Notes: generated by a model not told the origin, from the sequence alone. A stretch of DNA of 64,000 bases from Butyricicoccus intestinisimiae (GCF_018918345.1 NZ_JAHLQI010000002.1:186001-250000); one strand, 5' to 3'; counted from the stretch's first letter, positions 50,726 through 60,700 are shown. Numbers and translations are program-made.

Positions 50726-51283
50726 TCATGTTGCCTTGTGAATAAACACCGGAATCGGCGGGTCTCCCGCCCGATTGGCGAACTGCGTGACGAGAACCGT
50801 ATACTGTGCCGGATCTATCGTCCTGACGTATTCCAGCAGCGCATCCCGCTCCTCATAGCCGCTCGCGCCGCCGTAGTAAATGCTCACGCACATCACACCG
50901 TCTTTGCGCAGCAGCCTGAGCCCCGCTTCGATGGCTGCAATCGTGCTGTCCGCGTGGGTAAATACCGTGTGGTCTCCGCCGGGCAGCCAGCCGAGGTTGA
51001 ACACGATGCAGTCCACGCTGTTTTCCTGCGCATACGCGCCCATGTTGGCGTGGCTGTCCAGCACCACCTCTCCAACCTCCGACCAGCCGTGTTCCGCCAG
51101 CCGCTTTTTGGTGTTTTCCACCGCCTGCTCCTGAATGTCGAACGCGAGGACTTTTCCCTCTCGTCCGACCAAGCCGCACAAAAATTCCGTGTCCTTTCCG
51201 TTGCCCGCCGTCGCGTCAATGACGAAATCTCCCGAATGAATCCACGACTGCAAATGCGCGTGTACCAAGCTCAAGGTATTCAT
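50726..51283 (-). CDS. mnmM: YtqB/MnmM-like SAM-dependent methyltransferase
   Basis: 185-residue class I methyltransferase of the YtqB type. In Bacillus this enzyme (MnmM) methylates the wobble uridine in making mnm5(s2)U of tRNAs. SAM motif VIDATAGNGKDTEFL at residues 21-35, AFDIQEQAV, and the family segment FNLGWLPGGDHTVFTHADST near 95-115 are all visible, with a C-terminal FANRAGDPPIPVFIHK. GGAGACAGGAC precedes the ATG. The gene is monocistronic. Confidence 0.8.
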   Translation of the reverse strand: MNTLSLVHAHLQSWIHSGDFVIDATAGNGKDTEFLCGLVGREGKVLAFDIQEQAVENTKKRLAEHGWSEVGEVVLDSHANMGAYAQENSVDCIVFNLGWLPGGDHTVFTHADSTIAAIEAGLRLLRKDGVMCVSIYYGGASGYEERDALLEYVRTIDPAQYTVLVTQFANRAGDPPIPVFIHKAT

Positions 51284-51396
51284 GTCCTGTCTCCTTTTTT
51301 ATTTTTGCTGCAATTATACCACAGTTTTACCCAACGCACGATATTTTGTGGTATACTAGAACCAACTTATTTTTTCTGTACAGGAGGGATTGTCTC

Positions 51397-52044
51397 ATGT
51401 CCACGCCGAACACCACGCAAATGACCTGCCCCAAGTGCAGCACCACCTTTGACATCGAGCAATACAACGTCATCAACGCACAGACGCAACCGGAGCTGCG
51501 CGAAAAGCTGCTCAACGGTTCGATGTTTTTGCAGACCTGCCCGCGCTGCGGCACGCACATGCACGCCGCGTACACCTGCGTGTACAGCAACGACGAAAAG
51601 AAATTCCTCGTCTCTTTCCAGCCGAGCATGGAGAAACCCGCTGTCACACCGCTCATGCCGCAATACAAGCTGCGTCTGGAACGCACCTTGGCGGGCTTTT
51701 TGGAGCGCATCCGCATCTTGGAGGCCGAACTGGATGATGTGACCATCGAGATGGTCAAATATCTTGTGACGGCGCAGCTCACCCGCCAGTTCCCGAACAA
51801 GACCATCACCCGCCTGCTGTTCGTCAGCGCGGACAATGAAAACGTATTCTTCCAATACGATGACAACAATCCCGCCGAGCAAATTCAAATCCCGCTCGCC
51901 ACAATCTGGCGCTACGAGGATCGCCTGACAGCCTCCGGTTTCCGCCCCAATGTCACCGGATATCTGGCTGTGGACAGCCAATTCGTCCGAAACTCCGGCA
52001 TTCTGCGCTGTTTGGCGCCGCAGACGCCCCAAAACAGCGATTGA
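51397..52044 (+). CDS. CpXC-domain protein
   Basis: 215-residue cytosolic protein with an N-terminal zinc-binding CpXC domain: CPKC at residues 10-13 and CPRCGTHMH at 49-57, with a conserved middle segment FDIEQYNVIN. The C-terminal half (about 90-215) is alpha/beta and not recognised. The domain is widespread in Firmicutes with unknown function. AGGAGG lies nine bases before ATG 51397; the longer frame from 51346 has no ribosome site. Confidence 0.75.
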   Translation: MSTPNTTQMTCPKCSTTFDIEQYNVINAQTQPELREKLLNGSMFLQTCPRCGTHMHAAYTCVYSNDEKKFLVSFQPSMEKPAVTPLMPQYKLRLERTLAGFLERIRILEAELDDVTIEMVKYLVTAQLTRQFPNKTITRLLFVSADNENVFFQYDDNNPAEQIQIPLATIWRYEDRLTASGFRPNVTGYLAVDSQFVRNSGILRCLAPQTPQNSD

Positions 52045-52050
52045 CGCGAC

Positions 52051-52079
52051 AAAAAAAGCTCCCCCGCGGGAGCTTTTTT
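52051..52079. terminator. Bidirectional terminator
   Basis: AAAAAAAGCTCCC / GGGAGCTTTTTT stem with a CCGC loop, between the CpXC gene and the convergent electron-transfer operon. Confidence 0.85.
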
Positions 52080-52080
52080 G

Positions 52081-52983
52081 TTATCCAAAACTGCGAATCA
52101 AGCCGAGTGCCAGACAAATTGCGAACAGCAGCACCGCCTTGACCGCAACCGGAAACGGCGCATTGCCATCCTGCACGCGGCCATTCGCATAGCTGATGTT
52201 GCGGCGCGGGCACACATCGCTGCACTTGCCGCAGGAGATACATTCTCCCATGCGGATATTGCCCTCGTCGGTCTCTACCGAGACCGGACAATTTTTTGCG
52301 CACGCCGAGCAGCGGTTGATGCAGTTGGAGCGATTGCGCGTATATCGTCCAATCACCGGAAGCAGCGCGAAAATCGCGCCCATCGGGCACAGGAACTGAC
52401 AGAAAAAGCGTTCTTTTACCGCCATGCCTACAACAATGGCAATCAAAAGCACAATCGCAATCGTATAGCCCGCCGGAATGCCGCGCGGCGCAGTCAGCAT
52501 TGAGAATACATCCCACGGGCTCCAGCCCGGCAGCTTATCATACACACCTGTCGCACACAAAACGACAATGGCGAGCAAAACCAGATACTTGACCTTTTGC
52601 AGGTATCCGGTCAGCTTGTCCGGCATGTGCGGCAGCTTCTTTTTTGTCTTTTTCTGAATAAACTGAGACAGCTCATATACCGCATCGCCAAACGCGCCGA
52701 AGGCGCAGGCATAGCCGCAGAAAAACCGGCCGCAGACGATGGTGTACAGACATACCACCACGAGTGTCGTGAAAAACGAACCGTACGAAATCGGGTCCTT
52801 TGCGCCGACCGCCGCCGCCATTTCCTTGATGCCGGAAAAGCACGAGGTGTACACGGACGGTGCGAGCAGAAAAAACGCCAGCTGAATCACGGCACGCACG
52901 CGGCGGCGCAGCTTGACACGCTGCATCGGATTCATCGGCTTTTTCTTTGCCGCCGCTTTTGATGCTGTTTGCGTGTTTGTCAT
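52081..52983 (-). CDS. Membrane 4Fe-4S protein, NapH/NosR-C-terminal-like
   Basis: 300-residue membrane protein with about five transmembrane segments. Two membrane-adjacent cysteine motifs, CGRFFCGYACAFGA and CQFLCPMGA, and two ferredoxin-type clusters, CINRCSACAKNCP and CISCGKCSDVCP, suggest transfer of electrons from the cytosol to flavins outside. The FMN-binding gene overlaps its start by four bases. It is the last gene of the operon starting at 57340. NapH/NosR-like architecture is recognised; the terminal acceptor is unknown. Confidence 0.85.
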   Translation of the reverse strand: MTNTQTASKAAAKKKPMNPMQRVKLRRRVRAVIQLAFFLLAPSVYTSCFSGIKEMAAAVGAKDPISYGSFFTTLVVVCLYTIVCGRFFCGYACAFGAFGDAVYELSQFIQKKTKKKLPHMPDKLTGYLQKVKYLVLLAIVVLCATGVYDKLPGWSPWDVFSMLTAPRGIPAGYTIAIVLLIAIVVGMAVKERFFCQFLCPMGAIFALLPVIGRYTRNRSNCINRCSACAKNCPVSVETDEGNIRMGECISCGKCSDVCPRRNISYANGRVQDGNAPFPVAVKAVLLFAICLALGLIRSFG

Positions 52984-53420
52984 GCTGTTGCGCCCTCCAA
53001 TGCCTGTTGTACCGCCGTCTTAATGCCTGTCGAGGAGAATGTCGCTCCGCTGATGGTATCGACCTCCGGCGAATTGGCAGAAATCATGCTGTCGATGATA
53101 CCCTTTGCCTTATCCAAATACGCCGCGTCCTCATTCGCCGCATTGACAACGTCAATCGCGGTGATTTTTCCGCCGGACACCGTGACCTCCACGGACACTG
53201 TGCCGCCGAAGCCGTCACCGCTGCCAGTGTATGTGCCGTCCGCGTAGCTGACTGCCCCGCCCTCTGCGGCGGCGTTTTTTGCCTGTGCCTCGGCAATTTG
53301 CTGTTTATTTTCGTCCTCTGCCGCCTGCCATTGCAGCGCATGTGCCTGATAGACACACAGCGCCACGACCGCCAGCACAAGACTGCCCAGTCTTGACCAA
53401 AAATCCAGATGTTTCAACAA
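52980..53420 (-). CDS. Exported FMN-binding domain protein (single domain)
   Basis: 146 residues: an N-terminal membrane helix (about 10-25) and one FMN-binding (RnfG-like) domain. The flavin-attachment motif is VDTISGATFSSTGI, where the Thr receives FMN through ApbE. The upstream part has DGTYTGSGDGFGGTVSVEVTV. It overlaps the downstream 4Fe-4S gene and lies one base from the larger FMN-binding gene, so it is the probable docking flavoprotein of the membrane ferredoxin. Confidence 0.88.
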   Translation of the reverse strand: MLKHLDFWSRLGSLVLAVVALCVYQAHALQWQAAEDENKQQIAEAQAKNAAAEGGAVSYADGTYTGSGDGFGGTVSVEVTVSGGKITAIDVVNAANEDAAYLDKAKGIIDSMISANSPEVDTISGATFSSTGIKTAVQQALEGATA

Positions 53421-53421
53421 A

Positions 53422-55287
53422 TCAGCCCTCCGCCTTTGCCAGTGCCTGCTTGACCGCCTGCTTGATGGAAATGGACGAACAGGTTGCCTTACTGATTACA
53501 TCTGCACCGTCTATTTCTGATGTGGACTTTCCAATCAGATTCATATTTACCGCTTTCTCCGAACGCTTTTTATTGGTTGCCTGTTCCTCGGAGTTAGAAC
53601 CATATCCATTGGATGCGTTGAGCGATACGCTCGTCACTTTTCCGTCCTGTACCGTGACATCGACAAGCAGCTCATAGGCTTCAAAATCTTTATCTGCATC
53701 CGGATTGACCGCAACCGTTTCCGTGTACGTCTTTCCTTCCGGTGTCAGCTCCGGTGTGTCCGGCGTATCCGGCGTCTCCTTCGGCGGGGTGTACTGTCCC
53801 GCAATCACCGCCTTGTTCAGCGCCTCCGTCAGTGCGGTCAAAATGCCCTTTGACGAATACGTCGCACCGGACACAGTGTCCACCACGTTGATATTTTTGC
53901 CGTTCTTGACCTTTTCCACGATTTCCATGGCATCGTTAAAATAGTCATCGTCCTGATCGTTCTTTTCGATGACGTCAACGCCCTTTAACGCGCCGCCGGA
54001 CGCCGTGACCTTGAGCACAATGCGGCCGCTGCGATAGCCGTATCCGATGCCGTAGAACTCGGTCTTGGTGTCGGTGTAGGTCTTTTCGTCCTTCTTGTCC
54101 TCGTCATCGGTGGTTGTGCCGCCGGTGGTCTGCGCCTTTTTGAGCGCATTTCTCACCGCAGAGATAATACCATTGGACGAGTAGGTCGCGCCGGATACCG
54201 TATCCACATTGGTGGTCTGACCGGAAATAATTTTATTGACAATGCCGTTTTTCGCCTTGCCAAAATATGCCGCGTCATCGCTGCCGGAAACGTCAATGGT
54301 TTTGATTTTTCCGCCGGAAATGGTGACTTTCGCCGTCACGGTGCCCTTATATCCCTTTCCGGTGCCGGTGTACGTGCCGTCTTTGTACGTGCCCGTATAC
54401 GTGTCCTTATCCAGCTTGCTCGGAGAAGTGTCGCCGCCGGTTGTTCCGCCGCTGCTCGGCGTCTCGGACACCGTGCCGCCCGCCGCCTTGGTCAGCGCGT
54501 TCTTGATGGCATTCAAAATGCCGTTGGACGAATAGGTTGCGCCGGACACCGTGTCCACACCGTTCGGGCTCTGCTTGGCAAGAACCTTGGCGATGAGCGT
54601 TTTCGCCTTGCTCAGATACGGCTCATCGTTGCCCGGTGCGGAAACGACATTGATGCTCGCAATCTTGCCGCCGGAAATCGTCACGCTGACCGTGATATTG
54701 CCGCGGAATCCTGCCGCCGAACCGGTATACGTGCCGTCCTTGTACGTGCCGTCCTGAAACGCATCGGAGGAGGTGCTTCCCGCCGCATTGCTCGCCGCAC
54801 CGCCATTGGATGTCTCGGTCACTGTGCCGCCGGACGCTTTGGTCAGCGCGTTTTTCACGGCATTGATGATGCCGTTGGAGGAATAGGTCGCACCGGACAC
54901 CACATCGACATCCGGATTCTGCGCCTCAATAATCTTTGGAATAATTGCCTTTGCGCGCGAGAAGAAGGACGGTGTCTCTGCCGAGGCGGACACCACTTCA
55001 ATCGCGGTGATTTTCTTGTTCGCAATGGTCACGCTGACGGTGACGTCACCGCCGTAGCCCTGTGCCGTGCCCGTCCACGTGCCGTCCTGCCAAGAGCCGG
55101 CATCCGCCGCCGCACCGGCAGAACCGGAGCCAAGATTGGCCGCCTGTGCCTTGGATGTCAGCTCCGGAATGTCTTCCAGCACCGCGCCGCCGGAGGCAAC
55201 GCCCCATGCCGCCAGCGCCGCGACAGCAATGCCCGGTATCAGTCGGCGGGCAATGGCATCCACAGATTGATTGTAAAAGATACGCAT
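53422..55287 (-). CDS. Exported protein with five tandem FMN-binding domains
   Basis: 621 residues: signal or anchor helix (about 14-34), then five RnfG-type FMN-binding units (about 55-150, 172-265, 290-380, 395-490, 515-621). Units 1-4 keep the attachment motif SGATYSS; unit 5 reads ISKATCSS, with Gly replaced by Lys, so its flavinylation is doubtful. Linkers are Gly/Ser/Thr-rich. Several covalent flavins in series would make a wire- or capacitor-like surface electron carrier. It lies between apbE and the small FMN-binding gene. Confidence 0.88.
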   Translation of the reverse strand: MRIFYNQSVDAIARRLIPGIAVAALAAWGVASGGAVLEDIPELTSKAQAANLGSGSAGAAADAGSWQDGTWTGTAQGYGGDVTVSVTIANKKITAIEVVSASAETPSFFSRAKAIIPKIIEAQNPDVDVVSGATYSSNGIINAVKNALTKASGGTVTETSNGGAASNAAGSTSSDAFQDGTYKDGTYTGSAAGFRGNITVSVTISGGKIASINVVSAPGNDEPYLSKAKTLIAKVLAKQSPNGVDTVSGATYSSNGILNAIKNALTKAAGGTVSETPSSGGTTGGDTSPSKLDKDTYTGTYKDGTYTGTGKGYKGTVTAKVTISGGKIKTIDVSGSDDAAYFGKAKNGIVNKIISGQTTNVDTVSGATYSSNGIISAVRNALKKAQTTGGTTTDDEDKKDEKTYTDTKTEFYGIGYGYRSGRIVLKVTASGGALKGVDVIEKNDQDDDYFNDAMEIVEKVKNGKNINVVDTVSGATYSSKGILTALTEALNKAVIAGQYTPPKETPDTPDTPELTPEGKTYTETVAVNPDADKDFEAYELLVDVTVQDGKVTSVSLNASNGYGSNSEEQATNKKRSEKAVNMNLIGKSTSEIDGADVISKATCSSISIKQAVKQALAKAEG

Positions 55288-55334
55288 GTTTTGCCTCCTT
55301 GCGTGGTGAAACGATTGGTTGTTACAATGGGATA

Positions 55335-56429
55335 TTATTTTTCGATGGTATGCACCTGATTGGCGGAAACGCTGTCCGGCGAGAAATTGCCGGCAATGCC
55401 CTCCGTGATGTATACATTTCTGTCTTTATCCACCAGAATGGTATCAAACTCGTCCGCGTGCTGTTTCCAGTACGCAATCGCCTTGTCCTTGCCCATGACG
55501 AACAGTGAGGTGGACAGACCGTCAGCCAGTGTGCCGTCCTTGCTGACAATGGTAACCGAGGTCAGACCGCTGTTGGACGGCTTACCGGTTGCCGGATCAA
55601 TGATGTGATGATAGGTCACGCCGTCCTTTTCAAAGTTGCGCTCATACGCGCCGGATGTAATCACCGCGCAGTCGTTTGCTTCCAGTACACCGAGCATATC
55701 ATCGGTGTTGTTCGGGTCCTGAATGCCTACGCGCCACGCACTGCCGTCCTGCTTGGTGCCCAGCAGATGCACGTTGCCGCCCAGCGACACCATGCCGCAG
55801 GTCACGCCGTCTTTTTTGAAGATTTCCATGATGCGGCTGGACGTAAAGCCCTTGGCAATGCCGCCCAAGTCAATTTCCTGCTTGTCTCCCAGCGTCAGCG
55901 TCTTGGTGCTTTCGTCCCATGTCAGCTTATCTGCGCCGACGCGCTGTAACGTGGACTGAATTTCATCCTCTGTCGGGACGTAATACTCCTGTGTCGTAAA
56001 GCCCCACAGCTCCATGAGCGGCAGAACCGTAATGTCAAACGCGCCGCCCGTGCTCTTGTACAAATCCAACGCCTTTGCGACCATAACCGCTGTGTCATCG
56101 GACAGCGCCGCGGAGCCGCTCTTGTTGAGCTTGGAAATTTCGCTGTCCTCCTTGCCGATGGACAGCAGATTGTCCAAGCGCTGAATTTCCGCAACCGCAT
56201 CGGTCACGCCCTTTTGTGCGTTGTCACCATACGCCGTAACCGTCATATAGGTATCCATCGCAAAGATTTCTTGGCTAACCGGCTGCGCTGAGCTGGCCGT
56301 TGTGCTGTTGGTCGTCTGTGTTTCCGATGCACTGCCTGTATGTTTTGTATCGGATGCCGTGCCGCATCCTGTCAGCAGCATACTCGCCACTACGGCGGAT
56401 GCCAGAATCAATCGTACTTTATATCTCAT
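55335..56429 (-). CDS. apbE: FAD:protein FMN transferase
   Basis: 364-residue lipoprotein (lipobox LLTGC, Cys22) that attaches FMN to Thr in the exported FMN-binding domains using FAD. Family motifs FAMDTYMTVTAYG, GAFDITVLPLMELWG, IDLGGIAKGFTSSR, SLGGNVHLLG and the metal/active region HHIIDPATGKPS are present. A Ser/Thr-rich linker follows the lipid anchor. It is encoded directly before its likely substrates. Confidence 0.95.
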   Translation of the reverse strand: MRYKVRLILASAVVASMLLTGCGTASDTKHTGSASETQTTNSTTASSAQPVSQEIFAMDTYMTVTAYGDNAQKGVTDAVAEIQRLDNLLSIGKEDSEISKLNKSGSAALSDDTAVMVAKALDLYKSTGGAFDITVLPLMELWGFTTQEYYVPTEDEIQSTLQRVGADKLTWDESTKTLTLGDKQEIDLGGIAKGFTSSRIMEIFKKDGVTCGMVSLGGNVHLLGTKQDGSAWRVGIQDPNNTDDMLGVLEANDCAVITSGAYERNFEKDGVTYHHIIDPATGKPSNSGLTSVTIVSKDGTLADGLSTSLFVMGKDKAIAYWKQHADEFDTILVDKDRNVYITEGIAGNFSPDSVSANQVHTIEK

Positions 56430-56460
56430 AATATTCCTTTCTCACAACAAAAACGCAATC

Positions 56461-56955
56461 TTACCGCAGCTCTGGCAGGCGCCGGAGCATCCAGCTGCCC
56501 AGCAGACCGACCGCAGCACCGGCAGCAATGCCGGAAACCCACAGCACCAGCAAATACCATGCAATGGCGCTGGTCTGCATGATTGCCATGGCAACCAGAA
56601 TCTGACCCACATTGTGCATGACGCCGCCCGCCACGCTGACGGTCACCGGCTGAAATTTCCCTGTTTTCTTGAGCGCAATCATCACTGCTCCGGATAAAAG
56701 TCCGCCCGCCAGAGAATACCACAGGCTAACCACCGTTCCAAACAGCATTGCCGTCAGGCCGATGCGCACAAAGTTAATGACAACTGCCTGTTTCGCGCCC
56801 ATGCGGTACAGTGCCACGAGAACGACCAAATTGGTCAAGCCGAGCTTCATGCCCGGCACGGCGAAAAACGCCGGAACCATCGCTTCGATGTAGCTGAGCA
56901 CCAATGCCAGTGCGGCAAGCATGCCATACAGTGCCAATCGTTTTGTCTGTTTCAT
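56461..56955 (-). CDS. Gx transporter family / HepS-I-like membrane protein
   Basis: 164-residue membrane protein with about five helices, of the Gx transporter family, related to ECF-type S components and often mislabelled heptaprenyl diphosphate synthase component I. The typical PGMKLGLTNLVVLVALY and GGVMHNVGQ motifs are present. In gut Firmicutes it co-occurs with NusG-II and FMN-binding proteins, and may supply a cofactor or quinone-like lipid. The start at 56955 follows AGGGA; a longer frame lies inside the preceding gene. Confidence 0.8.
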   Translation of the reverse strand: MKQTKRLALYGMLAALALVLSYIEAMVPAFFAVPGMKLGLTNLVVLVALYRMGAKQAVVINFVRIGLTAMLFGTVVSLWYSLAGGLLSGAVMIALKKTGKFQPVTVSVAGGVMHNVGQILVAMAIMQTSAIAWYLLVLWVSGIAAGAAVGLLGSWMLRRLPELR

Positions 56956-56965
56956 CGCTCGTCCC

Positions 56966-57340
56966 TCACTGTGCCACAGCGTCCACGCCGTTTTTGTCCT
57001 GTTCGTCCTCAATGGTGACGCTCACCTTATTCGGCAGGCAGATGATGCTCTGTCCGGCGTACTGAATCTTGCCCTGATGCACACACAGCTTGTCCGGACA
57101 GCTCGCTTGTTCCAGCCAAACCTGACTGTCCGCAATAACCAGCTCATTTGTGCCGCCATTGACACCATGAATGGTATATTTCGTGTCTTTATCCAGAGGC
57201 ATTGATGTCACCTGTTTGCCCGCCACCTTCACAACGACTTCCGCGCCGCTCTTTCGCGTCAGCATCAGAAATGCGCCGAGTAGGAGCACGCCCGCCAGCA
57301 GTGCCGCCAGCAATAGAATGTCCTGTTTTTTCAGCTTCAT
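56966..57340 (-). CDS. NusG domain II-containing membrane protein
   Basis: 124 residues: one transmembrane helix (about 8-28) and an extracellular NusG-domain-II beta fold with YTIHGVNGGTNELVIADSQVWLEQASCPDKLCVHQGKI; the CPDKLC cysteine pair is a family hallmark. It is the first gene of the six-gene electron-transfer operon. GGGAG precedes the ATG. Its role is unknown, but it consistently accompanies flavin-based electron-transfer modules. Confidence 0.85.
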   Translation of the reverse strand: MKLKKQDILLLAALLAGVLLLGAFLMLTRKSGAEVVVKVAGKQVTSMPLDKDTKYTIHGVNGGTNELVIADSQVWLEQASCPDKLCVHQGKIQYAGQSIICLPNKVSVTIEDEQDKNGVDAVAQ

Positions 57341-57366
57341 GGTACAACTCCCAACTTCTCATACGG

Positions 57367-57380
57367 TTAGTAGAAACTAA
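57367..57380 (-). promoter_or_regulatory. TTAG-N6-CTAA operator 4 (electron-transfer operon leader)
   Basis: TTAG-TAGAAA-CTAA, 27 bases before the NusG-II start codon and about 70 bases after its nearest promoter. Confidence 0.6.
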
Positions 57381-57452
57381 TAGGAACAGAAAAAGAAATT
57401 GCGCAGGAGATGTCTCCCACACAAATTGGTTATCCTCGCTCCAAATTACCTC

Positions 57453-57481
57453 AGTATACCGCATAGATACTCGGTTGTCAA
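57453..57481 (-). promoter_or_regulatory. Promoter of the electron-transfer operon
   Basis: Minus strand TTGACA (57476-57481), 17-bp spacer, TATACT (57453-57458). Confidence 0.75.
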
Positions 57482-57497
57482 ACGAAGCCGTGGGCAG

Positions 57498-57570
57498 GAA
57501 AAAGCCGTTTGCCGTGTGGCAAACGCCGGATAATTCCTATATTTCGTTTTTATTGTTAGAATGAACTAAT
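57498..57570 (-). ncRNA. Candidate short RNA under TTAG-N6-CTAA control
   Basis: A separate promoter (57579-57607) drives a unit of about 75 bases that begins in operator 5. It ends at a compact terminator, CGTTTGCC / GGCAAACG (57506-57525) followed by GCTTTTTC on the minus strand. No open frame with a ribosome site lies inside. The operon promoter starts again just downstream. This could be an iron- or redox-regulated small RNA, or an attenuated upstream leader of the operon. Confidence 0.45.
57556..57569 (-). promoter_or_regulatory. TTAG-N6-CTAA operator 5 (short RNA start)
   Basis: TTAG-AATGAA-CTAA, covering the expected transcription start of the promoter at 57579-57607. Confidence 0.65.
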
Positions 57571-57578
57571 CTATAGAT

Positions 57579-57607
57579 AGGATAACATATCCCCCGCCTT
57601 CCGTCAA
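57579..57607 (-). promoter_or_regulatory. Promoter of the candidate short RNA
   Basis: Minus strand TTGACG (57602-57607), 17-bp spacer, TATCCT (57579-57584). Confidence 0.6.
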
Positions 57608-57676
57608 TGCTTCCCGCGTAAAAAATTAGTGTATGCTTTCGCTGTTTTTCAGCATATTTGCTCAACAGACACAAAG

Positions 57677-57708
57677 CAGTCCCTCCGGACAAATATCCGG
57701 AGGGACTG
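57677..57708 (-). terminator. Terminator of the giant surface protein gene
   Basis: CAGTCCCTCCGGA / TCCGGAGGGACTG stem, 36 bases after the stop; modest T content after it on the minus strand (CTTTG). Confidence 0.7.
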
Positions 57709-57743
57709 TGAAAGGAACGTATGAAAAAGATTCCGATGTAATC

Positions 57744-60700
57744 TTATTCGCTAAGAGCAGCCTTGGCAGCTTCCTTGATTGCATTGGAAGAGCAGGTTGC
57801 ACCGGAAACGATGTCTGCACCGTCAATCTCAGCAGCAGACTTGCCAGCCAGCTTGGTGTTCATACCATTGAACGCATCCTCAGAGTACGGCTTGTTGCTC
57901 TTCTTGATGGTGCAGTCCTTGTTCAATGCAACAGACTGAACCTTGCCATCCTTGACGGTGACATCAACAATCAGGCTGTACGCATTAAAGTCTTCGTCTG
58001 CATCTGGATTTACGGTAACTGTCTTTGCTACGGTCTTTTCCGTCGGCTGTGCTGCCAGCTCGTCCTGTGCCGTCTTGATGAGACCCTGCAGGTCTGCAAT
58101 CAGCTCGGCAGCTTCCGGCTGGGTTGCATCCGCATTGTTCAGCATAGCCTGAGCCTCTGCAATGTGCTCATCCAGAGCAGCCTTGTTGGACGGGTTCTTC
58201 GCGGACAGCTCCTGTGCCGTAGCAATCAGGTTGGTCAGCTCGGTTTTCTGCTCGTCCGTGATGCCTGCTACAGTGGACGGCAGGTTTTCTGCGGTTACCT
58301 GGAACTGGGTGGTGTAATCCGAGGTGCCCAGACCGTAAACGGTCAGTGCCCAGTAGCCGGTGCCGTCGGTGCCTTCCGGCAGCTGGCAGCGAACAGAATC
58401 GGTCAGACCCAGCTGAATGCCCATAGACTTGTGCATCCAGTTATCCGCTGCGAATTTGGTGCCGTAGGTTGCAGCCGGTGTGGTGTAGGTGCTGTCGCTG
58501 CCGTAGTATGTCCACTTGACCGTCTGCATAGCAGCGCCCAGTGCGCCGTATGTGCCGTTCAGGTCAACGCGCAGGAACTCGCCGTAGTTGCCGCTGTATT
58601 TCTTAACTTCCGTGGTAACGCCGGTGCCGTCGTTTGCCTGTTCCTGATCCAGCAGACCGGAGCCGGTGCCCGTCTGGCGTGCGCTGAAGGTATAGGCATC
58701 GCCGGACTTGGAAACCGTCTTGAGACCGTTGGTCGCTGCATCCACAGCGGCAACGCCGGTGTATGCCTTCAGGTTCTGCTCGCCGTAGCCGCCCTGTACC
58801 GACTGGCCGTTCTTGACTACCGTGTACTTCTTGCAGAAGTCCTGATAGTCTGCGGCGTCAACAGCAACCGGAACATACTTGATGCCGGTGATTTTATAGT
58901 CCTTGAAGGAAGCTGTTACCGTAACAGTTTCTCGTCCCTGACGGGTCTTATACGAAATGCTCATCGGCTTAGCCGTGCGGTCAACCGTATACTCTGTGCC
59001 ATTTGCATCATAGAACTTGGTGTTATCTTCAGACCAATGGTCAACACCCATGCTTACGGTCTGTCCGTCAGCGGTTGTTGCTTCAATCACAGCGGTCTGC
59101 TGGAAGCTGCCGCGATGCAGGCCGTGGTTGGTGGTTGCACGGGATACCGCATCAAAGCCGCCCTTGTCCAGCTCACCCTTTGCGTCCGCTTCTTCGGAGC
59201 TGGAATCGTTGCCAGCTGCGTATACGCCTTCGTTTGCCCAGTACTCGTTGTAGGTCAGATTTGCATACGCGTAAATCTTATCCGGAACGGTCAGTTCAAA
59301 GTCGAGGGTCTTTGCATAGCCGGTAGCCTTGACGGAAATCTTGTAGATGTCGCCTGCCTTCATGCCGGTAAACGGAGAGGTTGTCAGATCAATAAAGCCC
59401 TTGCTGTTGATAACCGCTACAGAACCACGACCGGATGCTGCATAATTCTTACCGTTAATCGTAACAGTAGATACATTGGACAGGAAGCCGCTCAGCTCCT
59501 CTGCGCTTGCGCCGTCAGCGCCTGCTACGCGCAGATTGCTTGCCTGATATGCAGCCGGCATTGCGCTGATCTGCAGCTCAAAAGTGGTGGAGCAGCTTGC
59601 GTACTTGCCGGACTTATCCGAAACCGTCAGCGTATACTTGCCATTAGCCGGTGTGCCGGTCCAGGAAATCTTGCCGTCCTTGACGGAAGCGCCTTCCAGC
59701 TCATTGCCCTTGGCGTCGGTTACCTTGTACTCCGCCTGATAATCGGACGGGAAGTCCTTCATCTCAACAGAAGTGGAACCGCTGTCTGCCAGCGCATTTT
59801 CTACCTTGAAATTGTCGGTTGTGAACTTGACCGGTACATACAGATCCGCGTCAATGGTATATTCGCCGTCAGCCGTGTAGTAGGTCACGCTCTTGATGGT
59901 GCTGCCCATCAGACCAACATAGTGCTCATAGTTGAGCACGTTGCCGTGCGGCTCGGTCTTTTTGATGCCGGAGGACCAAGCGATTTCGGTTCTTCTCCAG
60001 ATGTTTTCTTCCTGACGCATGCCGTAGGTCGTGGTCTTGCCGTCCTTTTCGGCAGAAATCACAACGCCGTATACGTTGTTCGTGCCGAACGCATCGGTAT
60101 CCACATCGAGCAGATAGTCGCCCCAAGCAGTGGAAGTGGACAGTTCCGTTTTTGCCTCCAGCTTGGTGGTCTTGCCCTGTGCCTCGCCAAAGGAAATCTT
60201 GCCGTCCTTGACGGTTGCCGTCTTGTAAGCAGCCGGTGCAGACTCCAGCTCGGTGTAGTAGTAATCCGCCTGCTTGTCATCGGTCTTGGTCAGCTGTGCC
60301 AATTCAGACGGCGTGATGGCTACCGGATAGCTAACGCCCTTGATGTTCACTTTCTTCTGGGTGCCTGCTGCCCAAGCGTCTGCATTGTAGTCGTTGTAGG
60401 TGCCGCCGACCAGCTCGCCATCGCCGTTCTTGATGGACTTGTTGTTGGTTGCGGAGGTTACAGCGTCCACAGCGTCCTCGTTGTTGATTTCAGCAGCGTA
60501 GAAATCCGCATACGGGATGTTCATCTTGACATAAATCTTTGCTTCCGGAGCAGTTGCCTTGAAGGAAATGTTGTTCTTGTAGCCGGTAGCAGCTACTTCC
60601 AGATTGTACTCCTTGCCTGCTTCGAAGATCGGCGTCTTGTCCTTGCCGTATGTCGCATCGAAGTCAATGGAGCCGTCATCCTTGATAATCTTTGCAGCGC

